Below are positions 38,201 through 50,419 of a stretch of DNA of 64,000 bases, one piece after another. How positions within the stretch are numbered: position 1 is the first letter of the stretch; each line of letters opens with the position of its first letter. Both the position numbers and the translations under genes were made by a program. This DNA comes from Membranipora membranacea (taxonomy: Eukaryota; Bryozoa; Gymnolaemata; Cheilostomatida; Membraniporidae): positions 9,858,001 to 9,922,000 of the forward strand of contig OU612072.1 of the NCBI GenBank assembly GCA_914767715.1. The letters are read 5' to 3'. Below the pieces are notes generated by a model that was not told where the DNA came from, did not search any database, and saw nothing but the letters and a program-made list of their open reading frames with translations.

Positions 38201-38460
38201 ACAGAAAGTAAAAAAGCCGAGGACCCCCTATGTTCAACTCTTCTGTATCATACCGTACCCTACATTATCTTTGAATTTGGATACAAAACAGGCAATATGC
38301 GGTGATGATGAAAACAAGAAATTGAGGTATATAACTAGTTTGCCTCACCAATCGCACGATGTAAGAGAATTGCTATTTACCTGTGTGGTCTTTGGCAATA
38401 CGAATCTGCTCTTTTAGAGCTGTACGGTTGATGCAAACTCATCCAGGCACTTCAAAGGCA
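35289..38460. other. Intergenic, mostly unannotated
   Basis: No conserved promoter block is recognised upstream of copy B. A lone B-box-like GGGTTCGAGCCCC near 35838 suggests a tRNA-derived fragment. Two diverged R-block-like stretches lie near 37065-37350 (CCTCCTAATATAAGATCCC and TTGTTTTGCATTTACTGACC). Short open frames here have no recognisable homology. Confidence 0.45.
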
Positions 38461-38468
38461 ACGTCTGG

Positions 38469-38723
38469 TTAGGATAAGGGTATGTCAAATTTGCTCGCAT
38501 TTCGAGGTACTCCCTCTAAACACATCATTCTCAGTTGGCTTTCTGTCGGTACGAAGTGAGCAGCATAAAAACTCGGAAAAACTTCAGTCAAGGTTTTGGT
38601 AGACTCATAGACACAGGTGTTATGCGCGAAAAGGCATCTGTTTTCGCCAATCAACCTGGAGCATGAGCAACCAACCAATTCAGCTTGGTTGTTTACCTGT
38701 ACTGTCTGAACTGAATTAATCAA
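38469..38723 (-). other. Small open frame of unknown status
   Basis: 84 codons with cysteine pairs (CSCSR, CLFAHNTC) and no recognised domain. It could be a single exon of something unseen or chance. Its position, about 880 bp past the stop codon of the RhoGEF gene on the same strand, gives no strong support. I would not treat it as a gene without transcript evidence. Confidence 0.15.
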
Positions 38724-39600
38724 AAATTCATTCAGTTTCTAGACTTAGACCCTGACAGATCTTAGATGAGATCAAAGTAAGTGAGTTACCAGTGATATAT
38801 ATATATATATACTTTTGTCGTCAATCTACAATAGGCTTTTCAGCGATGTCAATGGTACATCTTAGTGGCACAATTCATGCGGCACAGAGAGACTTCTATC
38901 ACTGAGTTGATTTGCAACAATAAAGTGGCATGTTCCTCATTACCGCAAAGCTTGTGTGAATGAACAAGGAAGAAGAGCTGGAAAGCTGTGCTGTTTTTTC
39001 TCATAGCCTTAAATAATCAACAGTTATAATAATCTGTAATTACGGAATGTCTAGCATGAATGGAAACAAGACCATTACATCCATCTTGATGTTTGAAAGA
39101 CCCATAATTTCAATAAATGATGATATAACGCGAGAATCAAGTTCTCAGAGGGAGTCGCAACTAAGGGGTTGTGATGAAACACAATCCTCATAACAAAGAT
39201 TTGTAAGTCACTACACATCGTCCTTAGCAAAGAAGAAATAGGGCGAAATGGTTTATGTTTAGTATTTGAAATTCATATTGTCATAAACTTTCATTATCAT
39301 ATCTCTCAGTTAAGAATTAACACAAATATTGAAAAAGAAAAGTGCCACTGTAAAAGCAGGCTCTAAAAAATTACACAGACATAATATGTAAAAAAAATAG
39401 CATTGTATGCGCATAGTTTCCTTCTAAAATATATAATTCTTTTGCAGACCAGCAGAGGTACAATACAGTGAATGTAAAATGATGAAAATGGAGTCATTCT
39501 AAATTATTATATGATAGTGATTTGATCGAATATCAGGTAGCCAAGAAAAAGAAGCTTATACATTAAGGGAGGAGATGGCCTACCGAACCGTGTTTCAATT

Positions 39601-42600
39601 CTAAACTTTACTCGTTTTGGTGTCATAGTTTGAATCCTGCTTCAACGACTCCTTTAGTTCTAGTACTGATGTGTTTGTCGGTTTGGTGAACGCCTGGCTA
39701 AAAGATGATATCTTTGAGAATGTTGAGCTCTTCTTCAGGTCTTTCAGTCTTCAAAAGAAAATAGAAAATAATAAAGCAAACCAGAACACATGATAACCGG
39801 CATAAACGAGAACATTCGGGTACCTGAACAACATTGGATATAATCTAGATATACGTATATCAAAAGTGTGGGATTATACTAGGATTTGGGTACACTAATA
39901 CATATCCCATCTCCTTCAAGTCATGTTATTTATTTGGTGTAAATGTGGTAATTATGCTAGCAGATGAGCAGGACGGAACGGTTAGAGCGAAGCTACATAT
40001 TCCTAACACCAATGCTGGAACTTCCGATTGATGAATCAGCAGAATACAGTATTATCTTCATGTTCTCTTTACCTGTGGCTATCTTTCCGAAGAAAATAAA
40101 CAAAACTAAGAGTAAGATTAAACTAAGGTTTGCACAAATCCCGCAAAATTCCATTTTACCATTAAATATGGCCACCTGAGGACGCTTTGGGGTGCAACAA
40201 TCAAACTACTTCAAAGCTCACCTGGTTGGACTCGAACCAAACCGGAATAGCAAGCAACCACCCCCTATTCGCTACAAAGAGTTGTGCGCTCGCATCCCAC
40301 AAGCTCATGATTTCATCGCATCAACACAAAAAGTCAGCAATTTAACAATACAGTATATTTTTTTACCTGTCAAGGATGTTTGTAGATACAGGATGGCTGA
40401 TGATTGTGTCTACTGAACTGATGATAAGCTTGTAAGTGGAATGGGAGGGTAGTGATTTGGAACGAGGCAGTGATTTACACTTCCGCCTTCTCCTACTTTC
40501 ACTGTCATCTGGATCACAGGCTAGAAGCAAATGTATATCAATGATGAGATCTGATCAAAGCATTTGCAACCTAAGAACTCAATTTTTTCTACAAGTTTGC
40601 TACTACAGGTGATACCTGATGGACAACTCAAAATAAATGACCCCTTATATGTCATATTGGTCCTTTTAGAGATGACAAGTTGTATTAAACATCATCACTC
40701 TTCAATGTATTCCTCTGATTCATATTTCGGTCAACTTATCGTTTTAGGAATAGTGACAGCTTAGACTCAATTCACAACATTTGGAAGGGGATTATGAATT
40801 TCCTCCGACATCTTCACAAGAGCGATTAATTTGTTGACATTGTTAAATATCATTGTGAATTCACGGCTACGCTTATAATTGAGGTTATCATAACTCCTTT
40901 CAGTTGCCATTTTGTGAATTGCCTACCTGGCGCTTTGTTGATAGTGTCTGTATCACAGCTGTGGTGTCGGGTGTTTTTCCCTCTCCTTTGCCTCTCCCTT
41001 GAAGGACTAAGTGTTCGAGTTCTGATAACGGGTGACATTTTACGTCGATTGTTATTGAATTCAGGGGAGGTTATTCCGCTTTCTTCTCCTTCACTTTAGA
41101 TGGCGCTATCTCTCATTTCATCATTAGAGTTGAGTGATTCTAAAGCCTCCAAAGTTTGTCGCTCATACAAGTCATTACACTCTGAGCCAGAGTCAAAGTC
41201 ACACTGTTGAACTCCTGAATCTGCCTTACTGCCCGAGTCTACAAAAAGAATTATACCACTGTTAAATATTTTTATTGCTAAACCAATATCAAAACATAGA
41301 AAGATATGGATGGGCTGTCACCATAGACTTAATATATTAGACTTAGTATATTAGGTCTATGGTTGTCACAAAGGGTAGTTCTAGATCTCTATTGTCTGAA
41401 TGATTGTTCAACTGATCACAAACTCTGTTTGCTCAAATAATCTCCACTGATTGGTTGAAGACATGGTTCCAACTGTAGGGAATGTATGAGAGTTCTTACC
41501 ATTTTCATCGTCACTGTCTAACATGACCTTGAACTTTCTTATTCTTGAGCTGCTTGTCCTCCTGAGCCTGATTGAGTTCACTCGTTTCGTCTGCTGGTTG
41601 GTAGAGCTGACCACAGTAGTCTCCGATAAGTTTGTAGCAGAAGGAATTTCCTCCTCTTGGCATACCGAATCTGACGATAGCTGAAATGGAAACAAATATG
41701 AGTAAATCGATAATTCAGAAAAAAATGATAATTATTATTGTTGGTGATTGGGTTCAGTGTCGACCGTGTTTAAATTATCTAGTTGGCTGCTTGATACTAA
41801 AATAAATTATCAGCGTAAATTGTTGGAAAATAAATATTGGCAACCACTTTTGGCAAAACAAAGTAGAAACATCTGAAAGAAGATGAATTGTACACTCACC
41901 CTCTCCCGCATAGCTTTCAGTCTCTTGTAGGCATCATCTTTAGTGCTTTTGATTCGAGTGCTGTACTTTCTGGCCATTTTGTAAACCTTACTGTTGCGAT
42001 TGACAGAGTAGCTATTGCCTGTTGACAACTTTCTTGCACTATTCTCTTCACTCAACTCGGAGGATCTTGAAATTGAGAATCAAGAATTAAGAAAAAAAAC
42101 ATAAAACTTTATACCAAATGAGTTGCATGCGCTATCCTTGCCAAAAAGATGAGTTTCTCAGCTTCAAAGGTTTGGAGATTAATGTGTTGTCATTTATCTA
42201 GTTTTTGAGGTCTGGGCATGCAACTGTGTGAGTCTGTTGAATGACAGGCTCACTACGTCGCGAAGGCCTCTCCTTTGATGGATCTTTCACGTTGTTGATC
42301 TGCCCAGTTTCCATGTACTTCTCAAGAGCCACCCAAAAGTCTGACGCTGGCTTACTCAGCTTAAGATCACTAGGAAGGCTCTGTCTATGGGCAGCTCTAT
42401 CTGATTTTAGTTCCTTTGAAAGCTCATCTAAACTAGTGAGTGTGTCATCTACTACTGACATAGTCTTAGTGAGTCTATTCCTTAGAAGAAACTCAGGGAG
42501 GGGAGGCAACTCTTGTGGAGGGTTTTGCACAATGTCACGAGGATGATTGTCATCACTTGCATTATTAGCTGCAGGAGCGTAATTTTTATTTGAAGCTTCA

Positions 42601-45600
42601 GTCAATGTAGTATCTTCAGCAGATTGGTTTTTGCTTTGAGGTGAATCTGCATTAACAGCTATACTAACACCAAACTTGACTTTTGTATATTCGTCCTCTT
42701 CTATGTCAGCTAGATTGTCAGAGGAGTATCCTTGCTTGCTTTGGGGGCTTCTCTCACGAGATTCTGGACCAATATCAGGAGGACTGTGCACAGAGTTATC
42801 ATCCCTTTCCAACACTGGTTGGGGTAATGAAGGTATTTCTACCAGATCACTTGAGTTGGGCTTCTGTTCTGAAGCTGTTACCGTGTTGCGTTCAGGCTCC
42901 AGATGATCGAAGGCATTGCATGCATTGTAAACTGGTAGATCAGATTCATCATGGCTTGACGGGGAAGCACAATGATGTACCGGAGTAACACCAGTAAGAA
43001 TCACCTCAGCATGTGACAAGCGTCTTCCCACAATGCTCTGCGTGGTGAGAAAGTCATTACGCTCTACATCAATGGTCGCTGAGTCAGTTGCAGAGTCCTT
43101 GAAAAGTCGCACGGGGCTCTTCTTGAGCAAATCTGACAGTTTGCTTGATGTCATTTCCTTGAGCTGTGAGAGTTTATGTATTAGTGCAGAGGTTTCAGTA
43201 CGATTCTTCCGATGGTGTTCACAAAATTCTGAAACGACAATATGACACTGTGCATAAATTTTGTATATCATCAAGGTTGTTTTCACAACCCCGTTGTTAT
43301 AAGTGTCATGAGACAATTTTGATGGAGACAAAACGGGTACCTCTACACTCATGAAGTAAACTATGAAGGCAAATAACTCTTGGACAATGTTACTTAGCTT
43401 TTTGGGGACTATTTTGTCACCAATAAGGGGGGTGGGCAAAATGTTTGATAGAGGACATGGAATTTCATATAATTATTGATACATACCACAGTCAAGCAAT
43501 GTATCAGCTGAATGCCTTCCAGTTGGGGTCGGGAGGACTAGGCAGTCAATTTGTGCTTCTGAATAACTGTCTTTTCGCCTCAGCCTTGGAGCAACACTAC
43601 TGTACCTTCGAGCCTGTGAAATATAGAGAATGAAAGGAATGATACAAGGAGCTGAGTTTCTTCAATGAAGTATGACAGATTTTATCATGTCTTGGTGATG
43701 ATGGGTTCTGGTGTACCAAAATGTTGGCTCTGATTGGATGATTGGAGGGAAACCAACCAAACAGCCAATAAGATCAGAGCCATCTGATCGGCTAGTTATA
43801 GTGCGCCACAAATAAGAATTGATGTGTAGTACTAGTTAACAACTAGAAAGTCAAGACAATGGCCTGACTTTACTAAGATGTGTCGGTTGATGTGTATCAT
43901 ATGATTGCAGTGGAATATGTGCCACTATGTGGTAGCTACTCTAATATGAAAGTATTTACCGCATTGCAAACTTCCGGACACCACACAGTGTTATCCCAGC
44001 CCCGCCCACTGTCAAGTATATGATGAAGCTGTCTAGCTCTCGCTGATAGCTCATCATGTGATTTCTCCTCTACGGGAGATGTGTTGGTGTGTTTGAAGAG
44101 ATCAGGCATACTGCAGTGTCTTCTCTGCAGGGACGGCGAGGCGGATGGTGAATCTAATGCAGGATACAGATCTCTGGTGGAGTGACCTAACGCTGCAGAA
44201 AGTGGCTGTAAAAATGCAGGAAATAAATGAGTAGCCAAACACAAGATGTTGTACCTCGTGTTCCCCAATAACAGATATGGTATTCATAAGACCCAACTTT
44301 GATCCAATTTGCCTGCATTCCGGTTGCTACCATCTACTGGTCATGCCGCAGTGACCAGTGGAGGGGGAGAAACTCCGAATACAGGCAAATCGAATTCATA
44401 CACAAATATCATGAAGGACTGATGTAGAGCAAACATAAAGACAACAAGATCTTCAAACTACCACCAAAGATTGCTAATGCACTTTTTAACAGAGCAATGC
44501 ATTTTTATATGCCCATCGACAAAAAGCGTCAGTTACATGCTGAAGCAAGGTACAAAGCAAATGCATGAAGCCAATAATAGCACTAACCCCTTCTATGCCA
44601 TGCACACATACATCCTCTTCAGGAGTTGTTACCACTTGATGTTCAGCGCCGTCATTAGAAGCACCTTGAGCTAATGTTGTGTCGTTTAATATTGAGCTCC
44701 TCGAATCATCGTCATCAGCGTCAGTGATTTGAACAGAGGGTATTATTACAGAGTCCGATGGCTCTGGAGATAATGTCTCCTCTACTTCAACAATGTTATC
44801 ATTTTTCCTAGGAGATAAATTCTCGTTATGTCGTGAGTTTTCAGTCAGCTCATCTGACAATTCTTCACGGATAGTATTTATAGGACTGATAGGAGGACTG
44901 CTACTGATCACAATACTTTGATTATCATTGTTCTCACAACCTATACTAAATTCAGCCAAAGCAGGGCGGTTAATTTCATTGTCGAGCGATGGATCATGCA
45001 GGGAATTGTGGGTGTCGAGCAAAGAACTCTGGGACATGTCTAGAGCCAACACATCAGGTTCTTCTGCAACAGTTGGGGTTATAGAACGCGTTAGTAATGG
45101 CGAGGAAGAGTTTAAATCCAGGGATGTGATGGGATCGCTCATCGAGCGATTAATTCGTGACGTGGGAGGAGTCATAAAAAGGTCAAGGGTCAACGACATG
45201 CGCGGGTCAGCTGAGCTTTTCCGTACCCTCTTTTTGGTCCTTGGGAGAGTTTCTAAAATGAATGAAAATAATAAATATGCACGACAAATTTAATTGCAGA
45301 ACCTTTGTCATCCCATCGTTATATTTTATTAGAGTTATGCCTGGTGTAGGTGACGGACAACTTCTAAACTCAGATCGTAGTTTCACTCTCAGTAATTAAT
45401 TCAACATTAATTTAAGCCATCAATGAGGATCGAACTCATGACCTCCTGTTTACTAGACAGGCGCTCTAGCCACTGAGCTATGGCGGCTTATATATTGTGT
45501 TATTAACTACGCCTCTCAAAATCTCTAATTGAAAGTGTCCACTTTATCAGGGGGAACCGTTATCTTCCAGATATTGTCAGAGCTCCTAGATAATAACAGA

Positions 45601-48183
45601 GCTGGCTTTATCCCCTAGATAATAACACAGGAAGGAATTGGCTTAGAGATCACACCCAAAATACCTAGATTTGCGTTATTGCTGTATAGAGAACATGGAT
45701 CATAATGTGCACATAGCTATGTCAATCATATCCGACATTAAAGACAAACCTGGACCAAAAATGTACTTCCCAGAAGGAGAAAAACACTTGCAGGAGGAAA
45801 CGGTTTATGCTTGGAAAAGAATTTAAATGGTGATAAATATGGCTTATTAATGACTGCTCGAATAAATACAAAAAGTGGTGCTGGCTAACCTAGTAGCAAA
45901 ACTTAAATTTCTCCATATTTACTCCTTTGTTACCATACACTAGCTAATGTTTTTGGCTCAGATTGATTGGAAAGAGGCAGCCAATCAGAGCTGACACATT
46001 GGCTAACCACGAACCCAGTTCAAAATCGCAGAGAGACCACTACTTTATTGTGCATTTCATGTTTAGACCCTAGAATTGTATCCAAATTTGTTACATGACA
46101 TTCTTTGAGTATCACTGACTCATACCTCCAGCGGATGTTGATGAGTAGGGCTGCGACTTTCTCCTCTTCTTCTCTATATAATCTGGAGTCTGATGAGCTC
46201 TCAGTGTGAAAGCTTTAAACTGCTTTACAACTCAGAGTTATGCAAAATCATTGTTGAATTGACCAAGGAGTTAAAGACTTAACTCCTTGGTTTGATTGAA
46301 CTAAAATTTAGCAAACTTTAGATCAGGTTGAGTGTGAAATTTAAAGATCCATTGACATTTTTATCTGTACGGTTCACAAAAACAAGGTTTAAAATAGTAA
46401 TAAACCTGTAAGGGTCAGTAACAGTTCTTTAGCTTTATCTGGTATTTTGACATCATAACTCTCCAGAATATAATTCTTGATTTGTGAGCACCTACAAAAT
46501 AAAGCCAAATAAAGACTTTGTTACGTGGTAAGATTTACTTTTCACTCCGGTTGAAAGAAGGATCAGGGGTTGATAATGCAATTTATGGCCATAGTGGATA
46601 AACATGGCTGGATTGCTGGATTGCAGTTGTATAGTTATAACGAGACTAAAACTTTGAGAGAGAGAGAGATAACAAAATATTGCATTTACCTTAGGAAATT
46701 GTCTCCTTTTGGTAAGCGGGAGGACAACTTCCAAAATATGACATTTTAGTTTCAACTCTAAGAAAGAAAATTCTCATTTCCAACATACAAGAAAATTTCA
46801 CACTCTCCAATCGGCAAGCAAAGAGAAGGACAAACATAGGCACTGATAAATAGACAAGATGAGAATTAAGCCTACCATTTTCGTTTTTGTTCGAGAGTTT
46901 TAGCTTGTAGAGTATTCTGTAGTCTGGGATTATCATAAGGCACCAGGTGAAAACTAAGAGTCTCTCGAGGTATACTCTCTATCAACATCAGATTGTGGCA
47001 CTGAAAAAGTGAGCAATGATCACTTATCCGAACGCAAGATCCACTCACCTGGCTTAAGATATCATTGGGCCATCAATCTAGATCTCTAAAGATACAAGAA
47101 TATCCTCTTCTGATTGTTAGCAATGAATTGACATTAATTACATCATTAGACAGTGTTGGGGAGTACTTGCATAGGTAGTGTTGTCAAATAGACCAATTAA
47201 TCGCTTTGTATACCTTGTAACTTGTGGCTGGAACTTAGTTTAGCTGGTTAGTCAGCAGCTTGAAGTTAGCTAGCACCAATTTATTCTCTTGGCTTTATTT
47301 TATGAGGATGGGTGACTATTGGCTAGCCAAAAATTCCACCATTTCAAGTATATATTACATTGTGGACTTTTTCTCCTGCGAACGTTGTACTACCAATGAC
47401 AGAGACAATGGATATGGATCATCTATAGTCTCTGGTACTACGCTAGGTCAAATCAACAAACCATAATAGAAGTTTTACAGGACATAGCACCGTCTTCTCT
47501 CTTCTTACAGATAATTATTCCCTTCTCAAAAAGGTAAATATGTCTGAAACTTATAGCTCCTTGCATGCGTAGATCACCCTGTCAAACAGAAGGTATTATT
47601 GTTGATGAGATTTTGCAGTTACATGTTGATAGATAATGATAAGCTGTGGTATACTTTTATGAAAGAACCATGTCTTGTCTTTGAGAAGACGATGGCCAAG
47701 GTAATTCGAACCAAGCTGGGTTCAGGTTTCAGGTCTCATAGAACGGAAGGATCAGCCTGATAGTTTCGGAGTGTATGTGCTATGTACACAATAAGAAACA
47801 CTACCACACAAAAAATTCTTTATACACGTATGGGAAGTTCTTTTCAATGTAAACAGTAACATTGAAGATCTTTATTATATGTGGAACTGCTTCCATAGAA
47901 AGAATCTTCAAAATAACAGTCTAACTCTAGCCCATACACAAACGTACAAAGAACAACACTAGCTAAGTTTATTATTCATTACCTCAACAACTAGTTTTCC
48001 AAAGTCAAGCAAGTTGTAACCTTCAAAATTGTACAGCATACTTTGGATTTCCTGTATCTTCATTGCATCTTCATGAGATCGCTTGAGCTCGTTGATGTTA
48101 TGGGCGCAGTCAGTCATACACTGCAGGAATGTGGTTATGGTGTCTCTGCCAAACGTGTCTTCAGGGAAATGTTTCAGAAGATT
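39601..48183 (-). CDS. PLEKHG-like RhoGEF, 5'-truncated and carrying in-frame stops
   Basis: Exons (5' to 3'): 48183-47983, 47000-46876, 46491-46406, 46197-46126, 45252-44588, 44205-43960, 43613-43487, 43228 to the stop at 42198, then 42065-41900, 41680-41500, 41238-40927, 40520-40367, 39748-39601. The first ends a DH domain ([20 protein letters not shown], then DFGKLVVE). The next two are the second half of a PH domain ([45 protein letters not shown]), typical of PLEKHG proteins. The rest is Ser-rich tail. The first half of the PH domain is not convincingly found. A candidate stretch near 47049-47150 has an in-frame TGA. TAG at 42200-42198 and TAA at 41098-41096 interrupt the tail, and the join to 42065 is unresolved. 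It would activate Rho-family GTPases if expressed whole; truncated pseudogene or paralog is possible. Confidence 0.75.
45416..45487 (-). tRNA. tRNA-Thr(AGT)-like gene
   Basis: A 72-nt cloverleaf on the minus strand: acceptor GCCGCCA, D arm GCTCAGTGGCTAGAGC, anticodon stem CCTGT/ACAGG around loop CTAGTAA (anticodon AGT), and T arm ATGAG-TTCGATC-CTCAT. The anticodon arm GCGCCTGTCTAGTAAACAGG is that of animal tRNA-Thr. The acceptor stem has one C-A mismatch and one G-U. There is no T-run just downstream, so it may be a pseudogene or the head of a SINE. It lies in the intron between the exons at 46126-46197 and 44588-45252 of the RhoGEF gene. Confidence 0.75.
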
Positions 48184-48214
48184 CTGCAAGGGAAAAAATA
48201 AATTGTGTTTCATT

Positions 48215-48520
48215 CTATCACTATCACTATCACTATCACTATCACTATCACTATCACTATCACTATCACTATCACTATCACTATCACTATCACTATCACT
48301 ATCACTATCACTATCACTATCACTATCACTATCACTATCACTATCACTATCACTATCACTATCACTATCACTATCACTATCACTATCACTATCACTATCA
48401 CTATCACTATCACTATCACTATCACTATCACTATCACTATCACTATCACTATCACTATCACTATCACTATCACTATCACTATCACTATCACTATCACTAT
48501 CACTATCACTATCACTATCA
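48215..48520. repeat. Perfect hexanucleotide microsatellite, (CTATCA)x51
   Basis: 306 bp of CTATCA without a single interruption, starting 31 bp upstream of the RhoGEF exon acceptor. It is open in several frames on both strands and yields spurious Ser-Asp, Tyr-His, Ser-Leu, Ile-Thr and Ile-Val repeat proteins. Its right edge abuts sequence belonging to the NHL-gene 5' flank. Confidence 0.98.
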
Positions 48521-48805
48521 CCAATAACAGGTTGGCTATATCTAAACCATTCAGCATAAGCAAAAACATGATTTAACACGGACGCCTTGCTACCTGAGGT
48601 AACACACTACAATGATGCTTCCTGAAATATCATCCATCCATCATCAAAGCTCAAGTTTAATTCTAGTTTGTGACGTTGATTTGCTTTCCCAGACTCGGAT
48701 TTGGGATAAAATAAGTTATGCTGTTGACACACCAACAAAGCCTTCTTGTGATGATATTTGGAGTCAAATTAATAAACATTTTTACCACGGAAATAAACAA
48801 AATTG
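48518..48805 (-). repeat. Relic of NHL-family 5' flank next to the RhoGEF gene
   Basis: CACCAATAACAGGTTGGCTA (48518) and GACACACCAACAAAGCCTTC with GATGATATTTGGAGTCAA (48723-48763) match, inverted and in the same relative order, 60455-60785 upstream of NHL copy D. The first piece also matches near 23895-23960 beside copy A. No NHL exons follow it; the RhoGEF exon does. Confidence 0.7.
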
Positions 48806-48869
48806 CACAATTGAACAAATTTTATTAGATTTGGAATTAATTATTAACACCTTAAAGCAACAAGAGTAA

Positions 48870-49650
48870 TTGAGTAAGTCAATGAGTTGTTATTCCTGTA
48901 AATTAATATGATAATAACTTATCAGTGACCAGAGATCAACCCTTTGATATCTTGGAGTGTTGACACCAAAAAATGTGATGGTCTACGTATTGGTTGTTAT
49001 CCTTTCTTCTTGGGTTCATCTCAGGTTCGTATACTTGTTGAATCTGAAAGCATCTCAACAGATACAGATAGAGTGTCGCCCTATACTCTCACTACCTGAT
49101 TATGCATTTTTGGGTGCAGTGCAGTAAAGAGTTTGACTTTATAATATATACTATGCACCTATTGTATCTGATTGGGCCATAATGTGTCATCGTATTCCTT
49201 TTCTTGTTGAGTCAGGACAAGAGTTATTAACACACCCGAAAACGTTTCTACCATTGTTAACATTAGACACTAACCTCAGTTCCCAGTTTCTCTCTTTTGT
49301 AAGAGTTCCATGATTAGGACCAGAACTAAATGCCATTTTCAAGGTTTTCATCGACTCTAAACAGCGAGCTGTCATTCAAATATTGATATGCATGCCTGCT
49401 ACATCAAGTTGCCAACCTTTTCACAGTGAGAGCCCTTTGTCTTGTCTCATGCTGATTCTCAAACTGCCCTTGAACTACATCATCTCTATATAGTATCAAA
49501 CATTGCAATGGCTAGAGTCTCAAGCAAACATGTTTTACAATAACTTTGTGATAGGTGTCAATCGGCATTGCTGCTACAACTTTTTTGACCATGACCAGAC
49601 ATTTGGGTTTAGGATGTTAGTTGAAAATATGATTCAGAAGCGTAGGTTAT
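48870..49650. other. Intergenic, nothing recognised
   Basis: No exon, RNA gene or known repeat was recognised. The short open frames present lack homology and lie across unstructured AT-rich sequence. Confidence 0.4.
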
Positions 49651-49865
49651 GCTAGTTGCATATGTTTTTCATCCCTGTAGCTTCTTGTTTCAGTTCACGT
49701 TCAGGTGTAATATATCATATGATGTGAATCAAGTGATATCAGAGGCATTATAGATCAGACTCCAGTGTTTGACTTTTGTCTTGTTTTGCAGTTTCTGACC
49801 TTGCAGGTGTCGAGGAAATGGTTGTTAGCTTTCAGTACCCAAGAAAGTGGCAGTGTGAAATTTTA
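49560..49865 (-). repeat. R-block near the orphan NHL exon
   Basis: Best-preserved R-block: GTGATATCAGAGGCATTATA, TTGTTTTGCAGTTTCTGACC, TTGCAGGTGTCGAGGAAATG and CCCAAGAAAGTGGCAGTG. It matches 29485-29575 closely. It lies about 400 bp to the left of the orphan exon at 50261-50407. Confidence 0.65.
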
Positions 49866-50260
49866 TATTGGGCACCATGGTAACTGGAATCGAGCGGCTA
49901 CTGCTTTATTCTAAAACTTGATTTCAAAAACAATGATTTTGATCAGAGCACAGCAACGGAAAAGTCCTTATTGAATTTCATTTTACTAATCAATTAGAAG
50001 AATATAGTATACAAAATCTTTGAACTTTGAAACTACTGCATAAAATTCCAACAGGAATTATCCCTACTGATGATAACTTAATTGATGTAGACTTATGTAG
50101 ACAATCTGTCATCAGAAATATATCGCAGATATTGAATTTCTTTATATCTATTACATTGTCAGTTGCGTTCAATAGCATGCTGGGCTACTAAAAAATGGCG
50201 TCTGTCTTGTCTACTGTTTATCATATTATGTCCAGTTGGCTCAGTTGATTTCAAACCTAC

Positions 50261-50407
50261 CTAGCTGACAAACATCCTCGAGTTGTTGATAGGTCACATC
50301 AACAAACTGACTCAGTCCTTGAAAATCCAGCAATTCTCTTCTTGTAGCTGAATCACAGCTTACATTGTAGTGTGATTTCATACCGAGTCTTCGTTTGACC
50401 AAAGTAT
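50261..50407 (-). pseudogene. Orphan exon 5 of the NHL gene family
   Basis: Exactly 147 nt, like exon 5 of copies A, B and C, with an intact acceptor (TTTGTAG) and donor (CTAG/GTAGG) and an open frame in the same phase. It encodes LVKRRLGMKSHYNVSCDSAT and FVDVTYQQLEDVCQ. No other family exon was found in 48.9-52.8 kb, so it is a remnant of a deleted gene copy or a solo exon duplicate. It is closest to copies B and C by eye. Confidence 0.85.
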
Positions 50408-50419
50408 CTACAAAGTAAA

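Noticed and set aside
42241-43245. Several plus-strand open frames opposite the RhoGEF tail exon
   Set aside because: Shadows of a Ser-rich coding exon on the minus strand; no splice or homology support.
46690-46775. Possible PH-domain exon ([16 protein letters not shown])
   Set aside because: The exons on either side (ending at 46876 and beginning at 46491) join directly in phase and match the PH-to-tail order of PLEKHG proteins.
47959-48579. Open frames encoding long Ser-Asp, Tyr-His, Ser-Leu, Ile-Thr and Ile-Val repeat proteins
   Set aside because: All are translations of the (CTATCA)x51 microsatellite, which is open in several frames on both strands. The only real coding part is the RhoGEF exon 48183-47983, whose acceptor lies before the repeat.
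48612-48869. 85-codon plus-strand open frame
   Set aside because: The homologous flank upstream of copy D (60455-60620) has stops in the same frame, so the conservation is of a non-coding flank.
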